Position numbers and translations under genes: made by a program
The notes under the pieces: model-generated
The model's database searches: none
The model's input: the letters and a program-made list of their open reading frames with translations, nothing else
Told to the model about the DNA's origin: nothing
Part shown: piece after piece, positions 7,469-18,005 of the stretch
Position numbering within the stretch: position 1 is the stretch's first letter
Layout: the number at the start of each line of letters is the position of its first letter
Origin: an uncultured Bacteroidales bacterium
GTDB lineage: Bacteria; Bacteroidota; Bacteroidia; Bacteroidales; Muribaculaceae
Direction: 5' to 3'
DNA: 64,000 bases
Assembly (NCBI GenBank): GCA_949289215.1
Contig: CASENC010000007.1
Coordinates: forward strand, 1 to 64,000

Positions 7469-8827
7469 TCAGCCTATTCCTATAATAGAATGTTGTGCCC
7501 AAATTGTCAATATGCCACACACATACCCGACAAGAGCCAATAAAGATATACGTTTCAGATACCACCAAAACGAAATTTTCTCAAGCCCCATGGCTACAAC
7601 ACCGGCAGCCGAACCTATAATCAACATACTGCCACCAACTCCTGCACAGAATGTGAGCAAATGCCAGAATAAACCATCGGCAATGAAATGGTTGGCATAT
7701 GCCGGATCAACCGATGCTGCCACCTGTGCTGCATCAAGCACAGGATACATATCCATGCAAGCTGCCACAAGCGGTACATTGTCAATTACCGACGACAAAG
7801 CACCGATAATTGTATTTATGATAAACGGTTCATGAATAGTGCGGTCAAGGAAGTGGGCAATCTCGCTCAGTATGCCGGCAGCTTGCAAAGCACCCACTGC
7901 CATCAAAATACCAAGAAAGAATAAAATCGTGGGCATATCGATGTTACGCACAGCTTGCGATACGCGCCCGCCAAAAGACTTGTCGAAATTATATTTCTTG
8001 GCCAACAATTCGGTAAGCAGCCACATTACACTTAACGAAATCATCATACCCACAAACGGAGGCATACCGGTCAACGTCTTGAATACCGGCACGAAAATCA
8101 ACGAAGTCACGCCTGCTATCATGACAAGGCGGCTTAACCTGGGGGTTAATTCGTTGCCGTTTCCTGCACCTGCGGTCACGGTTGCACTATCGGGAGTTGC
8201 AGCCACCAAGGTCTTGTTTTTTATCATGAGCGAAGCCATATATGCCGGAACCATAGTTGACACCAAACAAGGTACAAACAAGTTGACAATCAAGTCGAGC
8301 GAAGTGACATTCTCATTCATCCAAAGCATAATAGTTGTCACATCACCTATCGGCGACCAGGCACCACCACTGTTGGCAGCTATAACAATCACGCCGGCAA
8401 ACAGCCACCTATCTTCGGCATTTGCAAGCAACCTACGCATAAGCATAATCATAACGATAGTCGTAGTCATATTATCCAGCACAGCCGACATGAAAAAAGT
8501 AATTATCGACAGCATGAATAACAGCCGCCTCTCGTTGTGCAAATGTATGACATTGGTAATAAAACTAAAACCGTTGTACTTGTCAATCAATTCCACGATT
8601 ATCATCGCTCCAATCAAAAACACAAGTATCTCACACGTATCACCAAGATGCTCGACTAACACGGTATCAACGTTGTCAACCATGCCTGTGAACGCAAACA
8701 TCGTCCACAATACACCACCCATCAACAAGGCAAATGTAGCCTTGTTGACATCAAGCAAATGCTCGATAGCAATCAATAAGTAGCCTACCACAAAGACCAC
8801 TATCATCATTTCTATCATAAACAACAA
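7469..8827 (-). CDS. nhaD: Na+/H+ antiporter NhaD family
   Basis: This 452-residue polytopic inner-membrane protein exchanges cytoplasmic Na+ or Li+ for protons. The family hallmark SGGAWSPIGDVTTIML is present near residues 153-168, as are the paired DNMTTTIVMIMLMRR and IDNVPLVAACMDMYP half-repeats expected of the ion-transporter superfamily fold. Length matches the family (about 450). It lies 25 bases downstream of the DUF4293-type gene on the same strand and is probably co-transcribed with it. No regulator is adjacent. Confidence 0.88.
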   Translation of the reverse strand: MLFMIEMMIVVFVVGYLLIAIEHLLDVNKATFALLMGGVLWTMFAFTGMVDNVDTVLVEHLGDTCEILVFLIGAMIIVELIDKYNGFSFITNVIHLHNERRLLFMLSIITFFMSAVLDNMTTTIVMIMLMRRLLANAEDRWLFAGVIVIAANSGGAWSPIGDVTTIMLWMNENVTSLDLIVNLFVPCLVSTMVPAYMASLMIKNKTLVAATPDSATVTAGAGNGNELTPRLSRLVMIAGVTSLIFVPVFKTLTGMPPFVGMMISLSVMWLLTELLAKKYNFDKSFGGRVSQAVRNIDMPTILFFLGILMAVGALQAAGILSEIAHFLDRTIHEPFIINTIIGALSSVIDNVPLVAACMDMYPVLDAAQVAASVDPAYANHFIADGLFWHLLTFCAGVGGSMLIIGSAAGVVAMGLEKISFWWYLKRISLLALVGYVCGILTIWAQHSIIGIG

Positions 8828-8852
8828 GATTTAATATTAAGTTTAATTAGGC

Positions 8853-9323
8853 CTATCTTAATCGGTCGTAACTACTCAAGGTCTTTTGATCTTTTGATAT
8901 ACCCTTTATTGCCAATACAAAAAGCACAATTACCAAAACCGGCATGCAATTGGAAAAATAATAACGCAAGTCGTTCCATCCATATACCAATGCCAGCAGC
9001 GAAGCAATCAATGCCACCACAAGAATGATGCAAGAATAACACAACGTTTTCTGCAATTTCAAATTTTTAAACTTGAAAATTGCAATCAATCCCAGCACAG
9101 CCACAAGAATTGCAAGGACAAACAAAGGCCAAGACACAACCTCGGGCTTTACTGTTGCTTCCACAGCTGTATCACTGCCGGGCAGCAAGCTTTCTACGCC
9201 AAGCAACGATAATTCATAACTAATCCCATTAAATGTAAAACCTGCAACAGGCATAAAAGCATAAAATGCCATTAATATTGCAGCCAAAAGCAGAAACACG
9301 CTCTGCCACCTCTGTATTACCAT
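8853..9323 (-). CDS. DUF4293-type four-helix membrane protein
   Basis: Starting at 9323 (MVIQRWQSVFLLLAAILMAFYAFMP) the protein has 156 residues and about four membrane helices, with a periplasmic loop after helix one. The opening IQRWQSVFLLLAAILM is typical of DUF4293 proteins found across Bacteroidetes, whose function is unknown. An upstream in-frame ATG at 9401 adds 26 residues with no family match and overlaps the promoter element at 9356-9363 (TACATTTG), so it was rejected. It leads a likely two-gene unit with nhaD. Confidence 0.7.
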   Translation of the reverse strand: MVIQRWQSVFLLLAAILMAFYAFMPVAGFTFNGISYELSLLGVESLLPGSDTAVEATVKPEVVSWPLFVLAILVAVLGLIAIFKFKNLKLQKTLCYSCIILVVALIASLLALVYGWNDLRYYFSNCMPVLVIVLFVLAIKGISKDQKTLSSYDRLR

Positions 9324-9355
9324 AAAATATATTTTTAATAATTTCGTTTGTTTCG

Positions 9356-9363
9356 CAAATGTA
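9356..9363 (-). promoter_or_regulatory. -7 element for the DUF4293-nhaD unit
   Basis: TACATTTG on the minus strand, 33 bases ahead of the start codon at 9323; it also argues against the longer start at 9401. Confidence 0.5.
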
Positions 9364-9423
9364 CAATTTTTTGGCAGTAATCCATAATTTTGCTGCATCA
9401 TTATTTGCCGTCCGGGATTAATA

Positions 9424-9453
9424 TTGTTTATCCGATTTTTATTTGTATTTTTG
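9424..9453 (+). promoter_or_regulatory. Promoter of the thiamine operon
   Basis: TTG (9424-9426) and TATTTTTG (9446-9453) are spaced 19 bases apart. The predicted start site lies at or just before the riboswitch. Confidence 0.7.
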
Positions 9454-9458
9454 CAACG

Positions 9459-9531
9459 ACAAAGGGGTGCCGTTGGCGGCTGAGATTATACCCTATGAAC
9501 CTGAACCGGGTAATTCCGGCGTAGGAATTGT
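9459..9531 (+). promoter_or_regulatory. TPP riboswitch (THI element)
   Basis: The conserved aptamer pieces appear in order: GGGGTGCC (from 9464), GGCTGAGAT (9478-9486), ACCC, then CCTGAACCGGGTAAT and CCGGCGTAGGAA. ACAA and TTGT can close helix P1. TPP binding to this element represses thiamine genes. The aptamer ends about 60 bases before thiD. No strong intrinsic terminator follows, so control may be over translation of thiD or by an unseen anti-terminator. Confidence 0.95.
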
Positions 9532-9593
9532 TTCCATAAAACCGCTATACCATATTATCCCCCTGCGTCCATAAAATTTAACAAGGAGCAAAT

Positions 9594-10424
9594 ATGGACA
9601 CGTATTACAAAGTTCTATCCATCGCAGGCTCGGATTGCTGTGGAGGGGCAGGCATCCAGGCCGACATCAAGACGTGCTCGGCGATAGGTGTATATGCCAT
9701 GTCGGTGATAACGGCAATAACCGCCCAAAACACAATGGGAGTCACCGGCATAATGAACGTATCACCTGAAATCGTGGGGAAACAAATAGATGCCATATTC
9801 GACGACGACCTTCACCCCGATGTCGTCAAAATCGGAATGTTGCCAAGCAGTGAAATAATAGAAGTTGTGGCCGAACGCTTATCCAAGTATAAGCCACAAC
9901 ACATAATCCTCGACCCTGTGATGGTCTCGACATCGGGATGCAAGCTAATCGACGACAGTGCAATCGGCACACTCATATCACGGCTCATACCCATCTCTAC
10001 CCTAATCACACCCAATCGTCCGGAAGCAGAACTGCTGGCAGGGTTAAAAATCAACAGCAAAGACGACATCGAAACAGCTGCCCTGAATATAATGTCGCTT
10101 GGCATTAGCGCGGTATTGATAAAAGGCGGGCACTTCGACGGCTATGATGCCACCGACTACCTTTTCACCGACGGCTCCACGTCACCGGTGGTGTTTGAAT
10201 CAATGCAATTCAAGACTCGCAACACCCATGGCACCGGTTGCACTTTTGCATCAGCCATAGCCTCATACTTGGCTCTTGGCAGCAACAGGGTTACAGCCAT
10301 CATCGAAGCAAAAAAATATATATCCCAAGCCATAATGGAAGGCAGCAGAATAGCAATTGGTCGAGGCCACGGAGCCGTCAACCATTTTTATAATCCATCT
10401 CCGCTAAAAACACATTCACTATGA
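9594..10424 (+). CDS. thiD: Hydroxymethylpyrimidine (phosphate) kinase ThiD
   Basis: ThiD phosphorylates HMP to HMP-P and then to HMP-PP, the pyrimidine donor for thiamine phosphate synthesis. The 276-residue protein has the ribokinase-fold signatures [19 protein letters not shown] near residues 9-27 and the C-terminal anion-hole motif [21 protein letters not shown] purine-rich AAGGAG site precedes the ATG. It is the first gene after the riboswitch and overlaps thiS by four bases (ATGA). Confidence 0.95.
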   Translation: MDTYYKVLSIAGSDCCGGAGIQADIKTCSAIGVYAMSVITAITAQNTMGVTGIMNVSPEIVGKQIDAIFDDDLHPDVVKIGMLPSSEIIEVVAERLSKYKPQHIILDPVMVSTSGCKLIDDSAIGTLISRLIPISTLITPNRPEAELLAGLKINSKDDIETAALNIMSLGISAVLIKGGHFDGYDATDYLFTDGSTSPVVFESMQFKTRNTHGTGCTFASAIASYLALGSNRVTAIIEAKKYISQAIMEGSRIAIGRGHGAVNHFYNPSPLKTHSL

Positions 10425-10621
10425 CTATATATATCAATAATAAGGAATATGAAATCAACGACAATGCATCAATCGGCGAAGCATTGAAACAAGTGGCTCT
10501 TCCGTCATCGGGAATCGCCGTTGCTTTAAACAACGATGTGGTTCCCTCTGCACTATGGGACACTCAAAAACTATCACATGGCGACAGGCTAACGATAATC
10601 ATGGCTTTCTACGGCGGATAA
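10421..10621 (+). CDS. thiS: Sulfur carrier protein ThiS
   Basis: This 66-residue ubiquitin-fold protein carries the sulfur for the thiazole ring as a C-terminal thiocarboxylate. The essential Gly-Gly terminus is present (...IIMAFYGG), as are the NNKEYEIND opening and the HGDRLTII strand. Its activation normally needs the adenylyltransferase ThiF, which is not encoded in this operon. Confidence 0.95.
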   Translation: MTIYINNKEYEINDNASIGEALKQVALPSSGIAVALNNDVVPSALWDTQKLSHGDRLTIIMAFYGG

Positions 10622-10622
10622 A

Positions 10623-11228
10623 ATGAAACTTATTGCCATCACACCCGAACTGCCGCACAGTAACGAAATAAGATTCATTACCGACATCCTCGATGCCGGT
10701 TTTGATTATGTACATTTGCGTAAACCCGATTATTCCTTACCACAACTGAAGGAATATTTATCCTCGATACCGTCGCAATATCATTCACGGTTAAAGTTAC
10801 ACAGTCATTTCACACTTGCCCGCGAATTTAATGTGGCAGGATTGCACCTCAATCATCGTTTCCACGATATTCCCGAGGGCATACCGGGTAATCTTTCCCT
10901 TAGTCGTTCATGCCATGCAGCCTCAGAACTAAACGACTTAAACCATTATGAATATGTGTTCCTTAGCCCGATTTACAACAGCATATCAAAGCGAGGATAT
11001 GCAAGCCGCTTTTCCCAAGGCGACTTAATCGAGATTTTCAAGCAAGCTGACACTAAAGGCAAAATCATCGCCCTTGGCGGAATTATGCCTTTCCACATGG
11101 TGCAACTTTCCCGACTTGGATTTGCAGGTGCCGCTTTCCTGGGATATCTGTTCAACGATAGCGATGAAACCGGCTTAACTTCAAAATTGTCAAACATAAA
11201 AACCATCATAAAATGCTACAATTTATAA
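10623..11228 (+). CDS. ThiE/TenI-like protein (thiamine phosphate synthase family)
   Basis: The 201-residue TIM-barrel protein begins one base after the thiS stop. Family features include FDYVHLRKPDYSL, LKLHSHFTLAREFNVAGLHLNHR, YVFLSPIYNSISKRGYA and IIALGGI. These are shared by thiamine phosphate synthases and TenI thiazole tautomerases. A second, more typical ThiE follows directly, so this copy may be the tautomerase-type or a divergent partner. It overlaps the next gene by 16 bases, implying co-translation. Confidence 0.75.
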   Translation: MKLIAITPELPHSNEIRFITDILDAGFDYVHLRKPDYSLPQLKEYLSSIPSQYHSRLKLHSHFTLAREFNVAGLHLNHRFHDIPEGIPGNLSLSRSCHAASELNDLNHYEYVFLSPIYNSISKRGYASRFSQGDLIEIFKQADTKGKIIALGGIMPFHMVQLSRLGFAGAAFLGYLFNDSDETGLTSKLSNIKTIIKCYNL

Positions 11229-11854
11229 CCAATTCGGCGATACCATCGGTAGTGATCGACCAGGCTGTCGCTGCAATGGAAGGCGGTTGCAAATGGGTGC
11301 AGCTGCGTATGAAAAATTCTCAGCGCGAAACTGTTATATCCACCGCACGCGAATTAAAACCGCTGTGTGCGAAACATGAATGTATTCTCATCATTGACGA
11401 TATGGTTGACGTAGCCAAGGAATTACAGCTCGACGGAGTGCACCTTGGTAAAAACGATATGTCGCCGGCCCAGGCAAGGCTCATACTGGGAATGGGCGCA
11501 ATAATAGGTGGCACAGCCAATACTTTTGACGATATTCACAATCTTTCACGCCAAGACATCGACTATATAGGCCTTGGTCCTTTTCGTTTCACTACGACAA
11601 AAGATAATCTAAGCCCAATTATCGGCATCGACGGTTACAGCACGATTATATCACAATGCCGTGCCAATAAAATATACATACCCACTGTGGCAATCGGAGG
11701 GATTACATTTGACGACATTCCCGGCATCATGCACACAGGCGTTAACGGTGTAGCCGTTTCCGGTTCCATAATAAATGCTCCCGACCCTACAGCCGAAACC
11801 AGGCGCATGATAGATTTGTTACAAAATATAATTGATAAACGACTGAATAAATAG
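11213..11854 (+). CDS. thiE: Thiamine phosphate synthase ThiE
   Basis: ThiE joins HMP-PP with the carboxythiazole phosphate to make thiamine phosphate. The 213-residue protein carries the expected motifs: [12 protein letters not shown] (phosphate and pyrophosphate contacts), [35 protein letters not shown], and the C-terminal [28 protein letters not shown]. It is the canonical copy of the two ThiE-like proteins in the operon. Confidence 0.9.
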   Translation: MLQFITNSAIPSVVIDQAVAAMEGGCKWVQLRMKNSQRETVISTARELKPLCAKHECILIIDDMVDVAKELQLDGVHLGKNDMSPAQARLILGMGAIIGGTANTFDDIHNLSRQDIDYIGLGPFRFTTTKDNLSPIIGIDGYSTIISQCRANKIYIPTVAIGGITFDDIPGIMHTGVNGVAVSGSIINAPDPTAETRRMIDLLQNIIDKRLNK

Positions 11855-11871
11855 ACATATATACACACATC

Positions 11872-12642
11872 ATGGACAAATTAAAAATTGGAGACCGCGA
11901 ATTTTCTTCCCGCCTTTTTGTGGGAACCGGGAAATTCTCGTCAAACGAACTTATGGAACAGTCTATCATTGCTTCTGGTTCGGAAATGATTACCGTAGCA
12001 ATGAAACGCATCAACATGGATAACGATGCCGACGATGAGATGCTAAAACACATCAACCGCGATGCCGTGCAATTCTTGCCAAACACTTCCGGTGTAAGGA
12101 ATGCCGAAGAGGCTGTTTTTGCCGCTAAACTGTCGCGTGAATGTTTTGGGACAAACTTCATTAAACTCGAAATCCACCCGAATCCTAAATACTTGCTGCC
12201 CGACCCTATCGAAACACTGAAAGCCACCGAAGAATTAGCAAAACTCGGTTTCATAGTGTTACCATATATTCAAGCCGACCCTGTATTGTGCAAACGTCTT
12301 GAAGATGTCGGAACTGCTGCCGTTATGCCACTTGGTGCGCCCATAGGCACCAATAAGGGATTGAAAACAAAAGACTTGATAGAAATAATCATTGCAGAAA
12401 GTCGTGTACCTGTTGTGGTCGATGCCGGACTTGGTGCGCCATCTCACGCCGCCGAAGCCATGGAAATGGGTGCCGACGCTGTTCTTGTGAACACAGCCAT
12501 TGCAATGTCGAAAAATCCTGTCGAGATGGCTCGGGCATTCAAACTTGCCGTCGAGGCCGGCCGCACAGCCTATCTTGCCGGCCTTGGTACTCAATCCAAT
12601 TATGCCAATGCCAGCAGCCCGTTAACAGCATTTTTAGATTAA
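11872..12642 (+). CDS. thiG: Thiazole synthase ThiG
   Basis: ThiG condenses 1-deoxyxylulose 5-phosphate, ThiS thiocarboxylate and dehydroglycine to form the thiazole. The 256-residue TIM barrel contains the Schiff-base lysine context [18 protein letters not shown] (Lys98), [13 protein letters not shown] and [30 protein letters not shown]. Length and motifs are complete. It sits 17 bases after thiE. Confidence 0.95.
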   Translation: MDKLKIGDREFSSRLFVGTGKFSSNELMEQSIIASGSEMITVAMKRINMDNDADDEMLKHINRDAVQFLPNTSGVRNAEEAVFAAKLSRECFGTNFIKLEIHPNPKYLLPDPIETLKATEELAKLGFIVLPYIQADPVLCKRLEDVGTAAVMPLGAPIGTNKGLKTKDLIEIIIAESRVPVVVDAGLGAPSHAAEAMEMGADAVLVNTAIAMSKNPVEMARAFKLAVEAGRTAYLAGLGTQSNYANASSPLTAFLD

Positions 12643-14373
<1,731 letters not shown>

Positions 14374-14395
14374 CCACAACTATTAAACAAATATA

Positions 14396-15505
14396 ATGTT
14401 TTCTGACGAACTAAATAAAATAAGTTGGAACGAAACTACCGATAAAATTTTAAGCAAAAATCATGTCGATGTCGAAGATGCCTTGCATAAAGACCTGCTG
14501 AACGTTGACGATTTCATGGCACTCGTTTCGCCGGCGGCTGTGCCATACCTCGAACCAATGGCTCGGCTTTCGCAATACTATACGCAAGAACGCTTCGGTA
14601 AAGTCATCAGTATGTATATTCCTCTTTACCTTAGCAATGCTTGTACCAATTTTTGTGTATATTGCGGATTCCAGTATGGCAACAAATTCAAGAGGACCAC
14701 ACTTACCGAAGAGCAAATAAAAGCCGAATGTGAAGCCATCCGCCGCCTCGGCCCATTTGAAAACCTGCTTATCGTTACCGGGGAATTTCCATCGGTGGCT
14801 GGCGTTGACTACCTTGAACGAGCATTGCAAATAGCCCGTCCCTATTTCAACAACCTCACCATCGAAGTCATGCCTTTGAAGCAAAAGGACTATGAGCGGC
14901 TCACACACTCAGGGTTAAACGGTTGTGTATGTTTCCAGGAAACTTACCACCGTGAACGCTACAATGTGTATCACCCTCACGGCATGAAATCCAATTTTGA
15001 ATGGCGACTGAATGGATATGACCGAATGGGAGCTGCCAAGTTGCACAAAATAGGCATGGGGGTACTCATAGGATTGGAAGACTGGCGCACCGACATCACC
15101 ATGATGGCCTATCACTTGCGTTACCTTCAAAAGATTTATTGGGAAACAAGATACTCGGTAAACTTTCCTCGTATGCGTCCTGCCGAAGGCCATTTCCAAC
15201 CTAATGTAATTATGACCGACAAGGAGCTTGCTCAAGTGACTTTTGCTTTCCGCATCTTCGATCATGACGTTGACATCTCGTATTCCACCCGTGAAAGCCC
15301 TGCTTTCCGTGAAAACATGATGAAACTCGGTGTGACATCGATGAGTGCCGGCAGCCGAACCGAACCTGGAGGCTACGTTAAAGCGCACCAGGCACTTGAA
15401 CAATTCGCCGTCAGTGACGAACGTTCACCCAAAGATGTCAGCGATGATATCCGCCAACTCGGATACGAAGTTGTATGGAAAGATTGGGATAAAATTTTTG
15501 ATTAA
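14396..15505 (+). CDS. thiH: 2-iminoacetate synthase ThiH
   Basis: ThiH is the oxygen-sensitive radical-SAM tyrosine lyase that makes dehydroglycine for ThiG, pointing to an anaerobic thiazole route rather than the ThiO route. The 369-residue protein has the CX3CX2C motif at Cys83, Cys87 and Cys90 (ACTNFCVYCGFQYGN), and MGVLIGLEDWRTD and SAGSRTEPGGY later. It is the last gene of the operon; a terminator follows at 15532. Confidence 0.95.
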   Translation: MFSDELNKISWNETTDKILSKNHVDVEDALHKDLLNVDDFMALVSPAAVPYLEPMARLSQYYTQERFGKVISMYIPLYLSNACTNFCVYCGFQYGNKFKRTTLTEEQIKAECEAIRRLGPFENLLIVTGEFPSVAGVDYLERALQIARPYFNNLTIEVMPLKQKDYERLTHSGLNGCVCFQETYHRERYNVYHPHGMKSNFEWRLNGYDRMGAAKLHKIGMGVLIGLEDWRTDITMMAYHLRYLQKIYWETRYSVNFPRMRPAEGHFQPNVIMTDKELAQVTFAFRIFDHDVDISYSTRESPAFRENMMKLGVTSMSAGSRTEPGGYVKAHQALEQFAVSDERSPKDVSDDIRQLGYEVVWKDWDKIFD

Positions 15506-15531
15506 TCCAAAAGCTTATAACGCAATTTTTT

Positions 15532-15564
15532 ATGAGGGTATGTCCTGCATACCCTCATTTTTAT
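15532..15564 (+). terminator. Terminator of the thi operon
   Basis: ATGAGGGTATG and CATACCCTCAT form a perfect 11-pair stem with a five-base loop, followed by TTTTTAT. It lies 26 bases after the thiH stop. Confidence 0.9.
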
Positions 15565-15585
15565 CTAAAAAAGTTGGACATAAAT

Positions 15586-15616
15586 TTGGCAATATGCAAT
15601 ATTCATCGTACCTTTG
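15586..15616 (+). promoter_or_regulatory. tRNA-Val promoter, copy 1
   Basis: TTG (15586-15588) and TACCTTTG (15609-15616) with a 20-base spacer, 20 bases before the tRNA. Confidence 0.7.
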
Positions 15617-15635
15617 CAACGCAAAACAGAAATAA

Positions 15636-15710
15636 GGGCGTTTAGCTCAGCTGGTTCAGAGCATCTGCCTTACAAGCAGAGGGTCGGCGGTTCGAATCCG
15701 TCAACGCCCA
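15636..15710 (+). tRNA. tRNA-Val(UAC), copy 1
   Basis: The cloverleaf is complete: acceptor GGGCGTT with AACGCCC, D arm GCTC/GAGC, anticodon loop CTTACAA with anticodon TAC, T loop TTCGAAT, discriminator A and no encoded CCA. It reads GTA and related valine codons. The 75 bases are identical to the minus-strand copy at 27168-27242. Confidence 0.96.
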
Positions 15711-15720
15711 CAAGCAAAAA

Positions 15721-15758
15721 TTGGAAAATTTCATTTGAGATTTTCCAATTTTTTATTT
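15721..15758 (+). terminator. Terminator of tRNA-Val copy 1
   Basis: TTGGAAAAT and ATTTTCCAA pair around a ten-base loop and are followed by TTTTTTATTTTT. Confidence 0.85.
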
Positions 15759-15779
15759 TTATACCCCCTATGCAAACAA

Positions 15780-16229
15780 TCACAAATCACTATAACAGGG
15801 AATTTCTTTCATGAACGTATAATTACCTGTGTCATAATCAATATGACAGCAATAATGCTCCATCCCGTTAGATACTATGAGATATGAAGCTTTAAACACC
15901 ATATTATAGCGCACAATTTGGTCAAACACATTTTGAGTTATGGCTATAGTCGGTGCTTTATATTCAACTATTATAAACGGACGGCCATTGCGGTCAGAAA
16001 CCAGTGTATCACATCGGCGGCTTATTCCGTTTTGCACCAAAGCAACTTCATTGGCCATAAGTCCGGCCGGGAACCCGCGGTCCTCAATCAAGAAAGCCAC
16101 AAAATTCTGCCTGACCCACTCTTCGGGAGTGAGTGTTACAAACTTACGCCGCAGGCGATCGAGAATACAAAGTTTCCCGTTCTCGCATTTTTTAATGTTA
16201 AGCTGCTTTTGGGGTAAGTTAAGTGCCAT
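15780..16229 (-). CDS. Orphan type I restriction R-subunit N-terminal domain protein (HSDR_N)
   Basis: The 149-residue protein matches the HSDR_N/HSDR_N_2 nuclease fold. The core reads RRCDTLVSDRNGRPFIIVEYKAP, preserving the D...E-x-K pattern of PD-(D/E)xK nucleases. No helicase domain, methylase or specificity subunit is nearby, so this is not a restriction system. A stand-alone gene of this kind divergent from holA is, in my recollection, widespread in Bacteroidetes, suggesting a housekeeping DNA role, but the function is unknown. The ATG at 16229 is 55 bases from the holA start. Confidence 0.7.
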   Translation of the reverse strand: MALNLPQKQLNIKKCENGKLCILDRLRRKFVTLTPEEWVRQNFVAFLIEDRGFPAGLMANEVALVQNGISRRCDTLVSDRNGRPFIIVEYKAPTIAITQNVFDQIVRYNMVFKASYLIVSNGMEHYCCHIDYDTGNYTFMKEIPCYSDL

Positions 16230-16284
16230 ATTTCAAATATTTCTGTGTAAATTTACGCAAAAATAGCAATATCCCGATAATTAT

Positions 16285-17310
16285 ATGGCCGCAAAAAAGG
16301 AAACACAAACATATTTGCAAATTGCCAACAGCATAAAACGCGGAGTGTTTGCTCCTATTTACATACTCATGGGTGAAGAAACTTTCTATATCGACCGTCT
16401 GCAAAAGATGATAGAAGAAAGTGCATTGAGCGAAGACGAACGCGATTTTAACTTAACCGTGTTTTACGGAACCGACTGCGATATGCATGATGTGGTGAAC
16501 ACGTGCCGACGGTACCCCGCTATGTCGCGTTACCAAGTGGTAATATTAAAAGAGGCGCAAAACGCATCAAACCTTGATATGCTGAAGCATTATGCGCAAA
16601 AACCGCTTGCATCGACTATTCTCGTAGTATGTAACAAAGGTGGGGCAATCAAAGCTCCCGAACTAATGTCGGCTATACAGGCAAATAATGCCGGAGTTGT
16701 GTTTGAATCCAGAAAATTGCAAGAAGCCGATGTCGCATCGGTAATCAATAATTATGTCAGGGAACGTGGTTGCAGCATCGACGAGAAATCGGTGTCGATG
16801 ATGAAAGATTTTGTAGGTACCGATGTTTCCCGCCTTGTCGGAGAACTCGACAAGTTACTGCTGCTTGTCGGAGATGGCGGCAGCATTATCCCGGAAACCA
16901 TAGAACGCAACATAGGCATAAGTAAAGACTTCAACAATTTTGAACTTGAAAATGCAGTGCGCACACGCAATGCAGCCAAGGCTTACCGCATAGTTGATTA
17001 TTTCGAACGCAATTCCAAGCGCAACCCTACCGTACTAACGGTGAGTGTGCTGTTTTCATTCTTCTCCAACCTGCTACTTGCCAATACGGCCCGCGACAAA
17101 TCGGAAGGCGGGATAATGGCACAACTCGAAACCAAGTCGCCCTATCGTGCCCGCATATTCATCGATGCAATGCGTTGCTACAATACGGCTGCCTGTGTGA
17201 GAATCATAGGTTATTTACGCGAATTTGACACCAAGAGCAAAGGAATTAATTCCCGCCAAAACGAATACGAGTTACTACGGGAATTAATGTACAAGATTTT
17301 TTATATGTGA
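16285..17310 (+). CDS. holA: DNA polymerase III subunit delta
   Basis: HolA is the clamp-loader delta subunit that opens the beta sliding clamp. The 341-residue protein shows the N-terminal YILMGEETFYIDRLQKMIEE segment, a divergent AAA+ fold lacking a working Walker A, and a C-terminal helical collar region ending in NSRQNEYELLRELMYKIFYM. Length is typical (about 340). It ends eight bases before the convergent porT-like gene stop. Confidence 0.85.
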   Translation: MAAKKETQTYLQIANSIKRGVFAPIYILMGEETFYIDRLQKMIEESALSEDERDFNLTVFYGTDCDMHDVVNTCRRYPAMSRYQVVILKEAQNASNLDMLKHYAQKPLASTILVVCNKGGAIKAPELMSAIQANNAGVVFESRKLQEADVASVINNYVRERGCSIDEKSVSMMKDFVGTDVSRLVGELDKLLLLVGDGGSIIPETIERNIGISKDFNNFELENAVRTRNAAKAYRIVDYFERNSKRNPTVLTVSVLFSFFSNLLLANTARDKSEGGIMAQLETKSPYRARIFIDAMRCYNTAACVRIIGYLREFDTKSKGINSRQNEYELLRELMYKIFYM

Positions 17311-17318
17311 CACACATA

Positions 17319-18005
17319 TCACTTGATGCGGAACATATAACCAAGGGCAACTGAAATTGCCATACTGTTTGACTTGCCAAAATGGTCGGCTTTGCTACTA
17401 CCGAATAAATTGCCGATGCCGAAATAATAACGGCCTTCAAGCGTAAACGAATGTTTGTTTTTCAAGATGAATTCCATGCCCAATCCGGCCGAAATTCCAT
17501 AGTCAAATCTTGAATTAACAGGCATATCGAGTTGCTCGGTCTCTCGGAACTCTTCGTTAAACACCGGAGGATTAGCAAGGTCAAAGTTGCCTGTGTAACT
17601 ATCACTTATCAGCCAACATACTTCAGGCCCTGCATTGAAAAATCCCCTGAACTTATGACTGCCGAAATAAATATGTGTCAAAAACGGCAGGTGCAAATAA
17701 GTAAGTCGCCGCTGATATGCATATCCAGGATCTTTCTCAAATTTTTCTTTCCAACCACGTTGCATCATGTTTAATTCCACGATGAACCCGAAATTACGTT
17801 CTTCGATATACCTGAAAGTAACACCCATCATCATACCCATGAGCATCGATTGCGGAACCGAAGGCGACAACGAAATCATCGAAAATGTGGTACCCCCTTT
17901 AGCCCCTACCGCTATGTTCGACTCATAATGCGTTTGTGCCGTGGCGTTAAAATTCAAGCCAAGCATAAGCAACATTATGGTGATTACAACAACAACACGC
18001 TTCAT
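17319..18005 (-). CDS. porT: PorT-like outer membrane beta-barrel protein
   Basis: The 228-residue protein has a signal peptide ending ...NFNATAQ and a barrel domain of the PF13568 type. GTTFSMISLSPSVPQSM, FGFIVELNMMQRGWKEKFE, HLPFLTHIYFG and SAGLGMEFILKNKHSFTLEGRYYFG match the PorT group. In Porphyromonas PorT is needed for type IX secretion, but many Bacteroidales without that system carry relatives, so the symbol is by similarity only. The start overlaps the LysM gene stop by four bases, so the two are co-translated. Confidence 0.72.
   Translation of the reverse strand: MKRVVVVITIMLLMLGLNFNATAQTHYESNIAVGAKGGTTFSMISLSPSVPQSMLMGMMMGVTFRYIEERNFGFIVELNMMQRGWKEKFEKDPGYAYQRRLTYLHLPFLTHIYFGSHKFRGFFNAGPEVCWLISDSYTGNFDLANPPVFNEEFRETEQLDMPVNSRFDYGISAGLGMEFILKNKHSFTLEGRYYFGIGNLFGSSKADHFGKSNSMAISVALGYMFRIK

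Noticed and set aside
15780-16229. Restriction-modification system
   Set aside because: Only a stand-alone HSDR_N-type domain is present; no methylase, specificity or helicase subunit lies nearby.
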